Counted from the first letter of the stretch, positions 34,962 to 43,564 are shown. The stretch is 64,000 bases of DNA from Chryseobacterium salivictor (GCF_004359195.1 NZ_CP037954.1:2108001-2172000), one strand, 5' to 3'. Program-made: numbers and translations. The notes: generated by a model not told the origin, from the sequence alone.

Positions 34962-36051
34962 AGGTGGAAGTGTTGCGGATGTTCTTCGCAAAATCAATTT
35001 ATCGGCCCAAAATTTTACAGTTCATCAGGAAAAAACACTTCGGGCTTTGTCCTATTGCCGGACTTCCGCTCTGGGCGGTCATAGCGATGCATGCGATGGC
35101 TGCGGAAATCTTTCCATCAGTTATAACTCCTGTCGTAATAGGCATTGTCCGCAATGTCAAGGTCATAAAAAGGAAGAGTGGATTTAAAAACGGGAGCAGG
35201 ATTTATTGCCGTGTAGTTATTATCATCTGGTTTTTACTTTGCCCGAAGAACTCAATGGTTTGGCGATCTCTCAACCGGTATTATTGTACAAAACCTTGTT
35301 TGACGTGGCTTGGGCAACATTAAATCAGTTCGGCAAAACAGAACAGATGCAACTCGGAATGATTGCCGTTCTTCACACGTGGGGACAGAACCTGAGCCTG
35401 CATCCCCATCTGCACTGCATTGTTCCAGGCGGTGGAATCAATAAACAGGGGAAATGGAAAAAGAAAGTAAGAACCGATAAATATCTCTTTTCCGTAAAAG
35501 CGATGAGCAAAGTGTTCAGAGCCAAGTTTGTGGCGCTGCTTCGGGATTCAGGAAACGGTGATGGAGCGTTGATGAATACCTTATTCTCCAAAAACTGGGT
35601 GGTTTATGCGAAAAGACCTTTTGGCGGACCAAAACAGGTGATCGAATATTTAGGAAGATACACCCACAAAGTTGCGATCAGTAATCACCGCATCAAAGAA
35701 GTTACTGAAAAAGAAGTCCGTTTTGGCTACAAGGATTACCGGAAAGGTGGCGAGAAAAAAGAAATGACTTTATCGAATGTGGAGTTTATCAGACGCTTCA
35801 GTCTGCATATCCTGCCGAAAAGGTTTGTGCGGATCAGGCATTACGGAATCCTGAGCAGTTCCTGGAAACGTGGGAAACTCCAAGATTTACAAAAAAGTTT
35901 AAAAGTGAAAAGAACTGTTTTTGCACCCGAAACATTGCTCAGAAAATGCCGCTGTTGCAAGGAAGGAAACCTGGTCACCATCACCATTTTCGGGCAGCGG
36001 GGACCACCGCAAGACTTTCTTTTCGTCACCCAACCTTTGTCTGCGAAATAA
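34945..36051 (+). pseudogene. IS91-type transposase of E5 with premature stop
   Basis: In frame and nearly identical to the E4 transposase, but codon 81 is TAA (35185-35187) where E4 has CAA ('EEWIQKHEQ'). The frame then continues uninterrupted to 36051 with HUH ('HPHLHCIVPGGGI') and tyrosine ('EYLGRYTHKVAIS') motifs. Restart near 35206 would lack the zinc-binding N-terminus. Confidence 0.88.
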
Positions 36052-36135
36052 TCTCTGCGGGTAAGGGAAATTATATTCTGTAGCGAAGAAAAACCGCAGA
36101 AAACCACTTCCAAAGGCTACCAAACGCCACAAAAA

Positions 36136-36162
36136 AAAGCAGTCCTTCTGAAAAACTGCTTT
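36136..36162 (+). terminator. Element terminator (E5)
   Basis: AAAGCAGT...ACTGCTTT stem-loop after the transposase. Confidence 0.65.
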
Positions 36163-36328
36163 AATCTCCTAAATTCTGAAATCGATAACTCCATAAGGTT
36201 ACCAACTGCTGGCAAAAAGCTACCAGAGTTGGAATTTACCCTGAGGCTCTCGAAGGGTTCAACAGGCTTTCATTTCTTGTCTTGCAGACAAAATGAAAGC
36301 TTAGTTATTGTACGACGTTTTTTTATTC

Positions 36329-36847
36329 TTATTTACTTGTAATTAGATTTTTAAACTTCTGAATTATTTTCTGGAAAACAGTCAATTCAATTCCAATATT
36401 TTCACATTTTAAAGCATTCAGAAATTCTGGCAGATTTAAATAAATGTTAGTTTTTAAAGTTGCAATTTTTTTGTTTTTGTAATTGTACAAACTTATATAT
36501 TCATGAGAATCATCATCTATTCCATTTTTGAATCCTCGAATTTCGTTTAATTTTATTTCCTTCTTAAAAATCAATAAATTGTTATATGTCAATTTTTCAT
36601 TTTGAATTTTTGCATTTATTAATTCGAAATAGTTTTTTTTGATTAAAACATAAATCATTGATAAAAAAAGTAAAATGAAATAAGCAAACCAAAAATAATG
36701 ACCCTTAGAAATCATATTTTCATAAGCACCTTCGGTAAAAATGAGTGGTAGAGAAAAAGAAGTGAACATTAGTATAAGTCTGAAAATTACTATCACATAA
36801 TTTTTTATTTTCAATTTCATTAAATTCATCTTCTCTCTTGTTTTCAT
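36329..36847 (-). CDS. Membrane protein with PH-like domain (first cassette next to attI-like site)
   Basis: 172 residues from ATG 36847 ('MKTREKMNLMKLKIKNYVI'). The frame extends to 36910, but those codons lie in the attI-like palindrome. Two membrane helices (about 17-36 and 47-68) precede a soluble domain 'ELINAKIQNEKLTYNNLLIFKK' truncated in style to a bacterial PH domain ('EIKLNEIRGF', 'EYISLYNYKNKKIATLK'). The role is unknown. Cassette ends GTACGACG (3' side) and GGCGTAC (5' side) are complementary. It is the cassette closest to the integrase remnant. Confidence 0.65.
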   Translation of the reverse strand: MKTREKMNLMKLKIKNYVIVIFRLILMFTSFSLPLIFTEGAYENMISKGHYFWFAYFILLFLSMIYVLIKKNYFELINAKIQNEKLTYNNLLIFKKEIKLNEIRGFKNGIDDDSHEYISLYNYKNKKIATLKTNIYLNLPEFLNALKCENIGIELTVFQKIIQKFKNLITSK

Positions 36848-36872
36848 GACGAGTTTTATTAAAATGGCGTAC

Positions 36873-36952
36873 AACTCGTTTATATGTATGACACAATCAT
36901 ACAAAGCCACCCCGATTTGGGTGTATATGTATGATTATCGTCATACATTATT
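36873..36952 (-). other. attI-like site S2 of the cassette array
   Basis: Palindrome with arms 'ATGTATGACACAATCATAC' and 'GTATGATTATCGTCATACAT' around 'AAAGCCACCCC'. On the minus strand it ends AAACGAG^TT, after which the first cassette (GTACGCC...) begins. Site S1 shares the sequence up to AACGAGTT and then differs, as expected for a recombination point at G^TT. It lies between the integrase remnant and the first cassette. Confidence 0.6.
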
Positions 36953-36977
36953 GCCTCGCTAAAATAGCGAAAATATT

Positions 36978-37203
36978 TTACAAATCATCAAACGGACTTT
37001 TTATCTGCTGCAGACTCTTGGTGCTCACATGCGTGTAAATCTCCGTGGTCTTGCTGTGTCCACTTAGTTCCTGAATATACCGGAAATCCGTCCCACGTAC
37101 CAATTAATGCTGGCGTAAATATGGCGCAGCCAGTGCAAAGTGACCGGCTTGGTGATTTCAGCTTTAGTCAGCGTACGAATGGCAGTGAGGTCTGCTTTCA
37201 TTA
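36978..37203 (-). pseudogene. Tyrosine integrase, frameshifted C-terminal remnant
   Basis: Minus-strand reading gives 'ITKPVTLHWLRHIYASIN', then, after a shift near 37098, 'GTDFRYIQELSGHSKTTEIY' and 'THVSTKSLQQIKSPFDDL' ending at TAA 36980-36978. HxxR (LHWLRH), the GH motif and the nucleophile region EIYTHV are all recognisable. This C-terminus is typical of XerD/integron-integrase-like proteins of flavobacteria. The N-terminal two thirds are gone, cut by the YeeE promoter region. It points toward the array, like 'inverted' integrase genes. Confidence 0.85.
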
Positions 37204-37218
37204 AGAAGATATAATCTG

Positions 37219-37226
37219 TAAATTTG
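37219..37226 (+). promoter_or_regulatory. -7 box upstream of the YeeE gene
   Basis: TAAATTTG matches TAnnTTTG and lies 21 bp before ATG 37248. No clear TTTG at -33 (TTTC at 37196). Confidence 0.45.
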
Positions 37227-37247
37227 CAGCATATCCCTTAACAAAAT

Positions 37248-37811
37248 ATGACAGAATTTATTCAGCAGCCGTGGCCGTGGTATGTCGCGGGACCACTGAT
37301 CGGACTTACCGTTCCGGCGCTTTTAATCCTCGGTAACAAATCATTTGGAATCTCTTCTTCGCTGCGGCATATCTGTGCATCATGTCTGCCGGCTAATATT
37401 CCCTTCTTTAAATACAATTGGAAAAAAGAAGTATGGAATCTCTTTTTCGTCTTTGGGATCTTCCTGGGCGGCGTGATCACCATGCTTTTCTTTTCAGATC
37501 CCCATCCCATAGAGGTTCATCCGGATTTGGCTAAGGAACTTGCAGGATATGGCATCACCAATTACAGCAACCTGGTTCCCGTGGATCTCATGAACTGGGA
37601 GTCTTTATTTACACTGAGAGGTTTTGTGATGATGGTAGGCGGCGGCTTTATGGTAGGATTCGGTACCCGTTATGCCGGAGGATGTACCAGCGGACATTCG
37701 ATCATGGGAATTGCCAATCTGCAGCTTCCGAGTTTAATTGCTACAGTCTGCTTTATGATAGGCGGATTTCTGATGGCCAATGTGTTACTACCCATTATTC
37801 TTTCCCTTTAA
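37248..37811 (+). CDS. YeeE/YedE family sulfur-compound transporter, half 1 (PmpA-like)
   Basis: 187 residues with about five membrane helices. It ends with the Sulf_transp (DUF395) signature 'RYAGGCTSGHSIMGIANLQ' near residue 142, whose Cys is thought to pass thiosulfate or other sulfur species through the membrane. A second half-size protein follows after 10 bp, as usual in Bacteroidota, where YeeE is split in two. A methyltransferase gene completes the likely operon. Confidence 0.88.
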   Translation: MTEFIQQPWPWYVAGPLIGLTVPALLILGNKSFGISSSLRHICASCLPANIPFFKYNWKKEVWNLFFVFGIFLGGVITMLFFSDPHPIEVHPDLAKELAGYGITNYSNLVPVDLMNWESLFTLRGFVMMVGGGFMVGFGTRYAGGCTSGHSIMGIANLQLPSLIATVCFMIGGFLMANVLLPIILSL

Positions 37812-37821
37812 AATTAAAAAA

Positions 37822-38322
37822 ATGCAGAAAAATATAGAAACCAAAGACGATCTGGAACTGAGATCACTGGATACCATGTGTGTGAACGAAAGCCGGTTAC
37901 AGCACCGCGGGTATCATAACATTAAATATCTTGTGCTGGGCATCCTGTTCGGAATTCTATTTATAAAAGCGGAGGTGATCAGCTGGTTCCGCATCCAGGA
38001 AATGTTCCGCATGCAGTCTTTTCACATGTACGGCATCATTGGCAGTGCAATTCTGGTGGCGATGATTTCCATCTGGCTGATCAAGAAATTCAATATCAGA
38101 ACGATTTACGGGGAAGAAATCATCTTCCATAAAAAGACCTTCAATAAAGGCCATATCTATGGAGGATTGATTTTCGGTTTCGGCTGGGCGCTTACCGGTG
38201 CATGTCCGGGACCGCTGTTTGCGCAAATCGGTACCGGCGCTACCGTGGTCGTGGTAACACTGCTCAGCGCGATTGCCGGAACCTGGGTGTATGGCTATAT
38301 CAGAGAGAAATTGCCGCATTAA
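37822..38322 (+). CDS. YeeE/YedE family transporter, half 2 (DUF6691/PmpB-like)
   Basis: 166 residues from ATG 37822 ('MQKNIETKDDLELRSLDTMC'); the frame reaches further upstream but overlaps the first half's stop. Membrane helices lie at about 33-52, 67-90, 113-130 and 138-158. The motif 'GFGWALTGACPGPLFAQIG' near 118 carries the conserved Cys of the second YeeE repeat. It should pair with the preceding protein to form one transporter. Confidence 0.87.
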   Translation: MQKNIETKDDLELRSLDTMCVNESRLQHRGYHNIKYLVLGILFGILFIKAEVISWFRIQEMFRMQSFHMYGIIGSAILVAMISIWLIKKFNIRTIYGEEIIFHKKTFNKGHIYGGLIFGFGWALTGACPGPLFAQIGTGATVVVVTLLSAIAGTWVYGYIREKLPH

Positions 38323-38351
38323 ATTGTAATCTTCCGGAAAAACCCTGCAAA

Positions 38352-38969
38352 ATGAATACAGAAAGAAAAGAGCACTGGGAAAAGGTATATGAGACGAAAA
38401 ACCCACACGAAGTAAGCTGGACCCAGGAAGTTCCGGAAACTTCACTGGCGCTGATCCACTCGTTTGGATTAGACCGTTCCGCAAAGATGATCGATATCGG
38501 CGGTGGCGACAGCAAACTGGTGGATTTTCTGCTCGATGAGGGATTTGAAAACCTCACCGTTCTGGATATTTCCGCTAAAGCGCTTGAAAAAGCAAAGAAA
38601 AGGTTGGGCGAAAAAGCCGGAAAGGTGACATGGATCGTGAGCGACATTACCGAATTTAAACCGGAAACGACCTACGATGTTTGGCACGACCGCGCGACTT
38701 TCCATTTCCTGACCGAAGAAACGCAGGTGAAGAAATATGTGGATATTGCTGAACAGGCGGTAAGCGGTTATCTGGTGATCGGGACATTCTCAGAAAATGG
38801 TCCGGAAAAATGCAGCGGTCTTCCGGTCAGACAATATACCACAGAAACACTTGTCTCTGTTTTCGCAGAAGGTTTCGAAAAACTAAGCTGCAGAACGGAA
38901 AATCATGAAACTCCGTTTGGAACGGAGCAGAACTTTGTGTTTTGCAGTTTCAAACGGAGCGGAGGATAA
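38352..38969 (+). CDS. Class I SAM-dependent methyltransferase
   Basis: 205 residues from ATG 38352 ('MNTERKEHWEKVYETKNPHEVS' type start). Motif I is 'MIDIGGGDSKLVDFLLD', followed by 'LTVLDISAKALEKAKKRL' (motif II) and 'DVWHDRATFHFLTEE' (motif IV/post). The 'HWEKVY...WTQ' start and 'WHDRA(V/T)FHFL' match a family close to thiopurine methyltransferases. Located 29 bp after the YeeE pair, it may act on a sulfur or selenium/tellurium species; that is inference from context. Confidence 0.85.
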   Translation: MNTERKEHWEKVYETKNPHEVSWTQEVPETSLALIHSFGLDRSAKMIDIGGGDSKLVDFLLDEGFENLTVLDISAKALEKAKKRLGEKAGKVTWIVSDITEFKPETTYDVWHDRATFHFLTEETQVKKYVDIAEQAVSGYLVIGTFSENGPEKCSGLPVRQYTTETLVSVFAEGFEKLSCRTENHETPFGTEQNFVFCSFKRSGG

Positions 38970-39394
38970 AAACAGGATCTTTTAAATAATGCAGTGCCCG
39001 GCTGCGAAGACTTTGAACCGCCATGGCCAGCTTTCGCAGGTTATCTTTTACCCAGGGTGATTATTGTTGAAAACAATCCCTAACGCACACTGATTTGCAA
39101 TTGTTCTTCTTTACAGTATCCGGATTTATTGATTGATCTGTATTGTGAGTTCAGGACGGGGACAGCCTCGTTTTTCCTTCTGGGTTTCTGTATCAATGCT
39201 TGTACTGTGCTTCCACCTATCTGCAATATTCCTCCAATATAAGTCCAATAAAACTCCAATAGAATATTGGAGGAGCAATGCTTTTATAATGGTTTTTAAT
39301 TGTATCTTTATCGGACTTAATCCGCTGATCGTTAGTAGAAATAGAGTTTTTCTGACGGGCGCTTGATGTTAATCCAACTCACAAGGAAATCGTT
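38970..39394. other. Spacer with an iterated site before the DUF6266-like gene
   Basis: 425 bp without a supported gene (a 77-codon frame at 39133 looks like noise). It holds the TCCAATA repeats described next. Confidence 0.55.
39230..39274. repeat. Three 11-bp-phased TCCAATA direct repeats plus inverted copy
   Basis: TCCAATA occurs at 39233, 39244 and 39255, exactly one helical turn apart, and an inverted TATTGGA follows at 39265. The outer arms TCCTCCAATAT / ATATTGGAGGA (39230-39240 and 39264-39274) make an 11-bp inverted repeat. This layout suits a cooperative DNA-binding protein about 120 bp upstream of the next gene. Confidence 0.6.
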
Positions 39395-40105
39395 ATGGCA
39401 AATTTAAAGAAAAACGGCAACCTGAGCGGTGCCATCGGCAATATTGTTTTTGTAAATGATGGCGACCGCATATTCGTGCGCTTGAAACCCGACAGCGTGA
39501 AGCAGTCGCCCCAAACCAAAGCGGCAGCAGGAGTTTTCGGACTGGTAAGCGCCAGGGAAAAGACGTTCCGGCTGAAATTATTGAAGGAGTTGGGCATTCC
39601 TGCGCTGCAGTATTTTGCGGCCCGCCACCGCGCAAGAATCTGGAAAACCATCATCGGAAATCCTGCAATCAGCCCAAGATTTGGTGATCCCCAAGGTTTG
39701 ACAGGGTTCTCGTTTAATCCGAAAGCAGAATGGCAAAGCTGCACCAACTTTTTTCCGGAAGTAGAAAGGGTTTCGAACGGTGAAATGAAGGTGCACCTGC
39801 CCGAACTGAAATGGAAAACCCAGATCATCCCTCCCAAAAATTGCCGTGCAGCAGTACTCACGCTCTTTGCAATGACCTCCGACCTCAATAGCCCGTCGGT
39901 TCCCCTAAAAGTACTTTCGAAAATAGAAATGGAAATCAGCGCAACCGCCGCGGTTTCCGCCCGGGAATGGAGGATCCCGGTAGAACCGCCCGCAGGATGG
40001 CTGCTCATCGTAGGCTGCGTGAAGTTTAATACGACCCACCATGCCACAACAGTGCAGCAACAGTTTTCGGCAACTTATCTATGGGCGGGTCTGACGGAGG
40101 AGTAA
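39395..40105 (+). CDS. DUF6266-like protein
   Basis: 236 residues. The start 'MANLKKNGNLSGAIGNIVF', with 'RIFVRLKPDSVKQSPQTKAA' after it, matches a family common in Flavobacteriia and Sphingobacteriia, usually annotated DUF6266; I assign it from memory. The start resembles capsid- or tail-related 'GKVGNVV' proteins, but no function is established. There is no signal peptide. It stands alone with large spacers on both sides, and the iterated TCCAATA site precedes it. The family name is less certain than the gene. Confidence 0.65.
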   Translation: MANLKKNGNLSGAIGNIVFVNDGDRIFVRLKPDSVKQSPQTKAAAGVFGLVSAREKTFRLKLLKELGIPALQYFAARHRARIWKTIIGNPAISPRFGDPQGLTGFSFNPKAEWQSCTNFFPEVERVSNGEMKVHLPELKWKTQIIPPKNCRAAVLTLFAMTSDLNSPSVPLKVLSKIEMEISATAAVSAREWRIPVEPPAGWLLIVGCVKFNTTHHATTVQQQFSATYLWAGLTEE

Positions 40106-40813
40106 CACGGCAAGTCCGGCAACTGACAAAGAACATCCGCTGCTCCTGCATCATACTTTTCTTTCTAAGGAAGCAGCAGTCAGCGCCGCGTCTTCCTCAC
40201 AATGCGGTCTTTGCCGCAAAAAGCAAACTGTTCTGATCCATCCGTTCCCTGCACAAAATATCCTGACTCTTTGAGCAATTGAAATACCTGCTCTTCATAA
40301 TTACTGTATTTTCAAAATTCATTCTTGCTGATACATCAATGACGGGATTTTCTGCAATTTCAATATCAATAAACTTTGCTCAATGAATCATCAGTTGCTG
40401 GAGAATAGAGGTTGGTGGTGGGCTTTTTTTACAATTTCTGCAAGTACAGGATTAAGATAAATCTGGTTTAAAACCTCTTTAAATTTGCTTATAAAAAAAA
40501 AATTTCTTTTACCCCGACTCTAAAAGGCGGAAAAATTCATCAAAATTAAAGCCTTTAGGAATGGGGAAAATTAATTTTGTTAAATTTTAAACTGGCGCTT
40601 AGGTTGTCCCAGATAAAATTCAAGGTGAAAGCCTCGTCCGAATGATAACCCTTCGTTCATTGAAATACAGTTCATTGAATTTCAGTTTATTCAAAATTAT
40701 TTCTGAACTTTTATACTGATGAAGTGGATCTAAGATTTATTGAAGAAAACAGGGCAGTTGCAATGCGTTTGGTCTGCCTCCAAAAGCTCATATCGTATTG
40801 GTAGGTACAAAAA
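40106..40813. other. Spacer with possible gene relic
   Basis: About 700 bp without an intact gene. On the minus strand 40310-40185 reads coherently ('YEEQVFQLLKESGYFVQGTD', 'GSEQFAFCGKDRIVRK'), suggesting a decayed gene. A stretch at about 40480-40520 shares 'AAATTT...CCCCGAC' with spacers near 49180 and 56380. Confidence 0.45.
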
Positions 40814-40836
40814 AAGCTGCGGAATAACCGCAGCTT
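40814..40836 (-). terminator. Terminator of the FKBP gene
   Basis: Perfect stem AAGCTGCGG / CCGCAGCTT, loop of 5, followed on the minus strand by a T run; 20 bp beyond the stop at 40856. Confidence 0.85.
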
Positions 40837-40855
40837 CTTTGAATAAAAAGGTCGT

Positions 40856-41356
40856 TTAGTGTTCTTCGTTTCCGTCAGCGCCGTGAGCGTGACCGTGCGC
40901 CAGCTCTTCCTCTGTTGCCGGTCTCGTGGAAGCTACTTCGATATCAAAGTGTAAGGTTTTCCCCGCCATCGGATGGTTAAGGTCAACCGTTACCCCTTCC
41001 GGAGTAACTTCTAAAACAACGCCGCTTACATGGTTTCCCTGAGCGTCCTGTAAAGGCAGCATCGCGCCGATTGGCGGCATTCCCGACTGCGCAAACATTT
41101 CTGCTGGCAGCTGCGCAATTGCGTTTTCGATGATATCGCCATAGCCTTCTTCCGGCGTGATGGTGAAAGATTTCTGATCTCCTGCAACCATTCCCTGAAG
41201 GTGTTCTTCAAACTTCGGCAACATCATTCCTACGCCATACAGGAAAGTGAAAGGGTTTTCGGCATCAGTTTTTTCAATGAAAGTTTTTTCACCGTTCTCT
41301 TCAATGGCGTTCAGCGTGTAATGAAGCGCTACTACGTGGTTTTTGTCTATTGTCAT
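40856..41356 (-). CDS. FKBP-type peptidyl-prolyl isomerase, SlyD-like
   Basis: 166 residues. The FKBP start 'VVALHYTLNAIEENGEKTF', the inserted flap domain, and 'GYGDIIENAIAQLPAEMFAQ' are typical of SlyD. The C-terminus is His-rich ('HGHAHGADGNEEH'), as in metal-binding SlyD proteins. In the family it isomerises Xaa-Pro bonds, acts as a chaperone and can carry nickel. It is monocistronic with a -7 box upstream and a strong terminator. Confidence 0.92.
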   Translation of the reverse strand: MTIDKNHVVALHYTLNAIEENGEKTFIEKTDAENPFTFLYGVGMMLPKFEEHLQGMVAGDQKSFTITPEEGYGDIIENAIAQLPAEMFAQSGMPPIGAMLPLQDAQGNHVSGVVLEVTPEGVTVDLNHPMAGKTLHFDIEVASTRPATEEELAHGHAHGADGNEEH

Positions 41357-41442
41357 AAGGTAATGTTATCAAGGAGTTCTACCTCCTTTTTATTAAAATT
41401 GTATGTTTTAACGGGTAACTTTTAGGTTTATCCTATTGGATG

Positions 41443-41450
41443 CAAAGGTA
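41443..41450 (-). promoter_or_regulatory. -7 box of the FKBP gene
   Basis: TACCTTTG on the minus strand (TAnnTTTG), 87 bp before the start codon. Confidence 0.45.
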
Positions 41451-41641
41451 CTGATTTCAAATAAAATACCAGTGGACAGAGAAATGAAGTTCTTTAATTC
41501 TTTCAGAATATAATTGTAAATTGCATAGAGGTTATTCAAAGAATATTGAACCGGAAATCCGAAAAATAGAAGAGAACACGTTTTATAGATCCTCTTTTTT
41601 ATGACACGCGATGGCAGAACCCATTAATTAAAATACAGATT

Positions 41642-42733
41642 ATGAATTCATTAGAAACCCTTTTCAGCCCTTATCAACTGGGCAGTATTACCTTAAAGAA
41701 CCGCATTGTTATGGCACCCATGACGCGAAGCAGGGCAACCGGAAATATTCCGAATGATCTGATGGCCCAGTATTATGGCAGCCGCGCCAGCGCAGGATTG
41801 ATTATTACCGAAGGAACCGCTCCTTCCCCAAACGGTTTGGGTTATGCCAGAATACCGGGTATCTACAGCGACGGACAAATTGCAGGCTGGAAGAAAGTCA
41901 CCGATGCCGTCCATCAGGCTGGCGGTAAAATTTTTGTACAGCTGATGCATACCGGCCGGATAAGCCATCCATTGAACATGCCCGAAGGAGCGGAAGTCAT
42001 TGGAGCTTCTCCCATAGCAGCAGTAAACACCCAGATGTACACCGATCAGGAAGCTATGCAATCTCTTCCTGTCCCAAGAGAAGTGGCAACAGCCGAAATC
42101 CCCACGATTATTGCTGAATTTGTACACGCTGCAAAATCAGCGGTTGCTGCCGGATTTGATGGGGTGGAACTGCACGCGGCGAACGGCTATCTGCTGGAGC
42201 AGTTTTTAAATACGGCTTCCAATCAGCGGACTGATGCGTACGGCGGTTCCATAGAAAACCGCAACCGTCTGGTGCTCGAAGCAGCTGAGGCCGTAGCAGC
42301 TGCCATCGGTAAAGACAAAACAGGGATCAGACTTTCTCCTTTTGGAGCTTTTGGTGAAATGTTACCCGATGAAACTACCGGGGAACAGTACGCCCAATTG
42401 GCTGCAGGATTGAAAGCTATCGGTATTTTATATATCCATGTGGTCGATCATTCATCCATGGGGACGCCAACTGTTCCGCAATCTGTAAAAGATGCGATAA
42501 GAAAAGAATTTGGAGGTACCATTATTCTTTCCGGAGGATACGATGCGGACCGTGCTGAAGCGGATCTTAAAGCCGGAAAAGGGGATTTGGTCGCATTTGC
42601 AAGACCTTTTATTGCCAATCCCGATTTGGTGAAGAAGTTTGCTGCAGGAGCCGCTCTGGCTGCTCCGGACCCCGATACTTTTTATACCCCGGGAGAAAAA
42701 GGATATACTGATTATCCGGTTTCAGCAATTTAA
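41642..42733 (+). CDS. Alkene reductase of the Old Yellow Enzyme family
   Basis: 363 residues, the usual length. 'LGSITLKNRIVMAPMTRSRA' is the FMN-binding start, 'GFDGVELHAANGYLLEQFL' carries the substrate-binding His/Asn pair (HAAN), and 'DLVAFARPFIANPDLVKK' closes the barrel. These FMN enzymes reduce activated C=C bonds and nitro compounds with NAD(P)H (NemA/OYE class). It is monocistronic; an SDR gene converges on it. Confidence 0.93.
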   Translation: MNSLETLFSPYQLGSITLKNRIVMAPMTRSRATGNIPNDLMAQYYGSRASAGLIITEGTAPSPNGLGYARIPGIYSDGQIAGWKKVTDAVHQAGGKIFVQLMHTGRISHPLNMPEGAEVIGASPIAAVNTQMYTDQEAMQSLPVPREVATAEIPTIIAEFVHAAKSAVAAGFDGVELHAANGYLLEQFLNTASNQRTDAYGGSIENRNRLVLEAAEAVAAAIGKDKTGIRLSPFGAFGEMLPDETTGEQYAQLAAGLKAIGILYIHVVDHSSMGTPTVPQSVKDAIRKEFGGTIILSGGYDADRAEADLKAGKGDLVAFARPFIANPDLVKKFAAGAALAAPDPDTFYTPGEKGYTDYPVSAI

Positions 42734-42808
42734 ATTGAGCATATAGCATTATATAACAAAGCAGGTCCGAATATTTCCAGGCCTGCTTTATTATTTCAAA
42801 CATCAGTA

Positions 42809-43564
42809 CTAAACTGCCAGATAGCCGCCATCTACCGCATAATAGCTTCCCGTAACGAATGAGGCTGCATCCGAGGCCAAAAACAGACACATCGCCGCAA
42901 CTTCCTCTGCTGTTCCGAGCCTGCCGAATGCGTGCTTGGATTCCAGATGGTTAATGGCTTCTTTCCCCATGCTTTCTTCATTGACCATACCGGTATAAAT
43001 GAAACCGGGGCCTATTGCGTTGACGCGGATGTTTTCAGGACCGTGTTCCCAGGCTGCGGTTTTCGTTAAACCCACTACGCCGTGTTTGGCTGCCACATAT
43101 CCCGCAGAATTTGCAAAACCCGCCTGTCCTAAAATAGAAGCAATATTGATAATGCTTCCACCACCGGCTTTCAGCATGGCGGGGATTTGGTATTTCATCC
43201 CGAAGAAGACGCCGGAAAGATTGACTGCAATTACCTTTTCCCAACCTTCCACAGACATTTCCTCTACTTTGTTGATCTCGCCTCCAATTCCGGCATTGTT
43301 TACTGAAAGGTGCAGAGCACCGAATTTTTCAACGGTTTCTTTTACCAGTCTTTCATGGTCTTCCGGACTTGCTGAATTGGCCTTCACGAACAGGGCTTCG
43401 CCGCCATTGTTTCTGATCAGTGCTGCCACTTCATTTCCGTGAGTTTCATTGAGGTCACTTACCGCCACTTTTGCACCTTCTTTTGCAAACAGCAATGCGG
43501 TTGCTTTACCAATCCCTGAACCCGCGCCGGTAATAACGGCGACTTTGTCTTGTAACTGTCCCAT
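42809..43564 (-). CDS. SDR family oxidoreductase
   Basis: 251 residues from ATG 43564; this start is chosen because a -7 box lies at 43586-43593, which rules out the longer frame start at 43588. The Rossmann motif 'TGAGSGIGKA', 'SVNNAGIGGE' and the catalytic 'YVAAKHG' (Tyr-x3-Lys) are intact, and 'GSYYAVDGGYLAV' is a standard SDR C-terminus. It probably reduces or oxidises a small alcohol or ketone with NAD(P); the substrate is unknown. Confidence 0.9.
   Translation of the reverse strand: MGQLQDKVAVITGAGSGIGKATALLFAKEGAKVAVSDLNETHGNEVAALIRNNGGEALFVKANSASPEDHERLVKETVEKFGALHLSVNNAGIGGEINKVEEMSVEGWEKVIAVNLSGVFFGMKYQIPAMLKAGGGSIINIASILGQAGFANSAGYVAAKHGVVGLTKTAAWEHGPENIRVNAIGPGFIYTGMVNEESMGKEAINHLESKHAFGRLGTAEEVAAMCLFLASDAASFVTGSYYAVDGGYLAV

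Larger units (their letters stand above)
33876..36307 (+). mobile_element. Element E5: full-length Yrec/IS91 element with a nonsense mutation
   Basis: 2,432 bp with both ends intact (TTGAACTAAACC; GTTCAAC at 36257-36263 plus hairpin and TTAGTTA). The recombinase gene looks complete; the transposase has an early stop. The cassette start TTGTACG follows at 36308. It could still be moved in trans by E4 proteins. Confidence 0.88.

Noticed and set aside
30718-36307. ISCR-type element carrying resistance genes
   Set aside because: The transposase is IS91-like and the linked genes include none of known antibiotic resistance; the extra recombinase gene and terminal hairpins set it apart.
36873-36952. 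Reading S2 simply as the last attC-like site of the array
   Set aside because: Possible, but it differs in arms and length from T1-T7, is next to an integrase remnant, and is duplicated with that remnant at S1, which fits attI better. Kept at moderate confidence.
39379-40047. 222-codon minus-strand frame
   Set aside because: Shadow of the DUF6266-like gene on the plus strand, which has the better start and composition.
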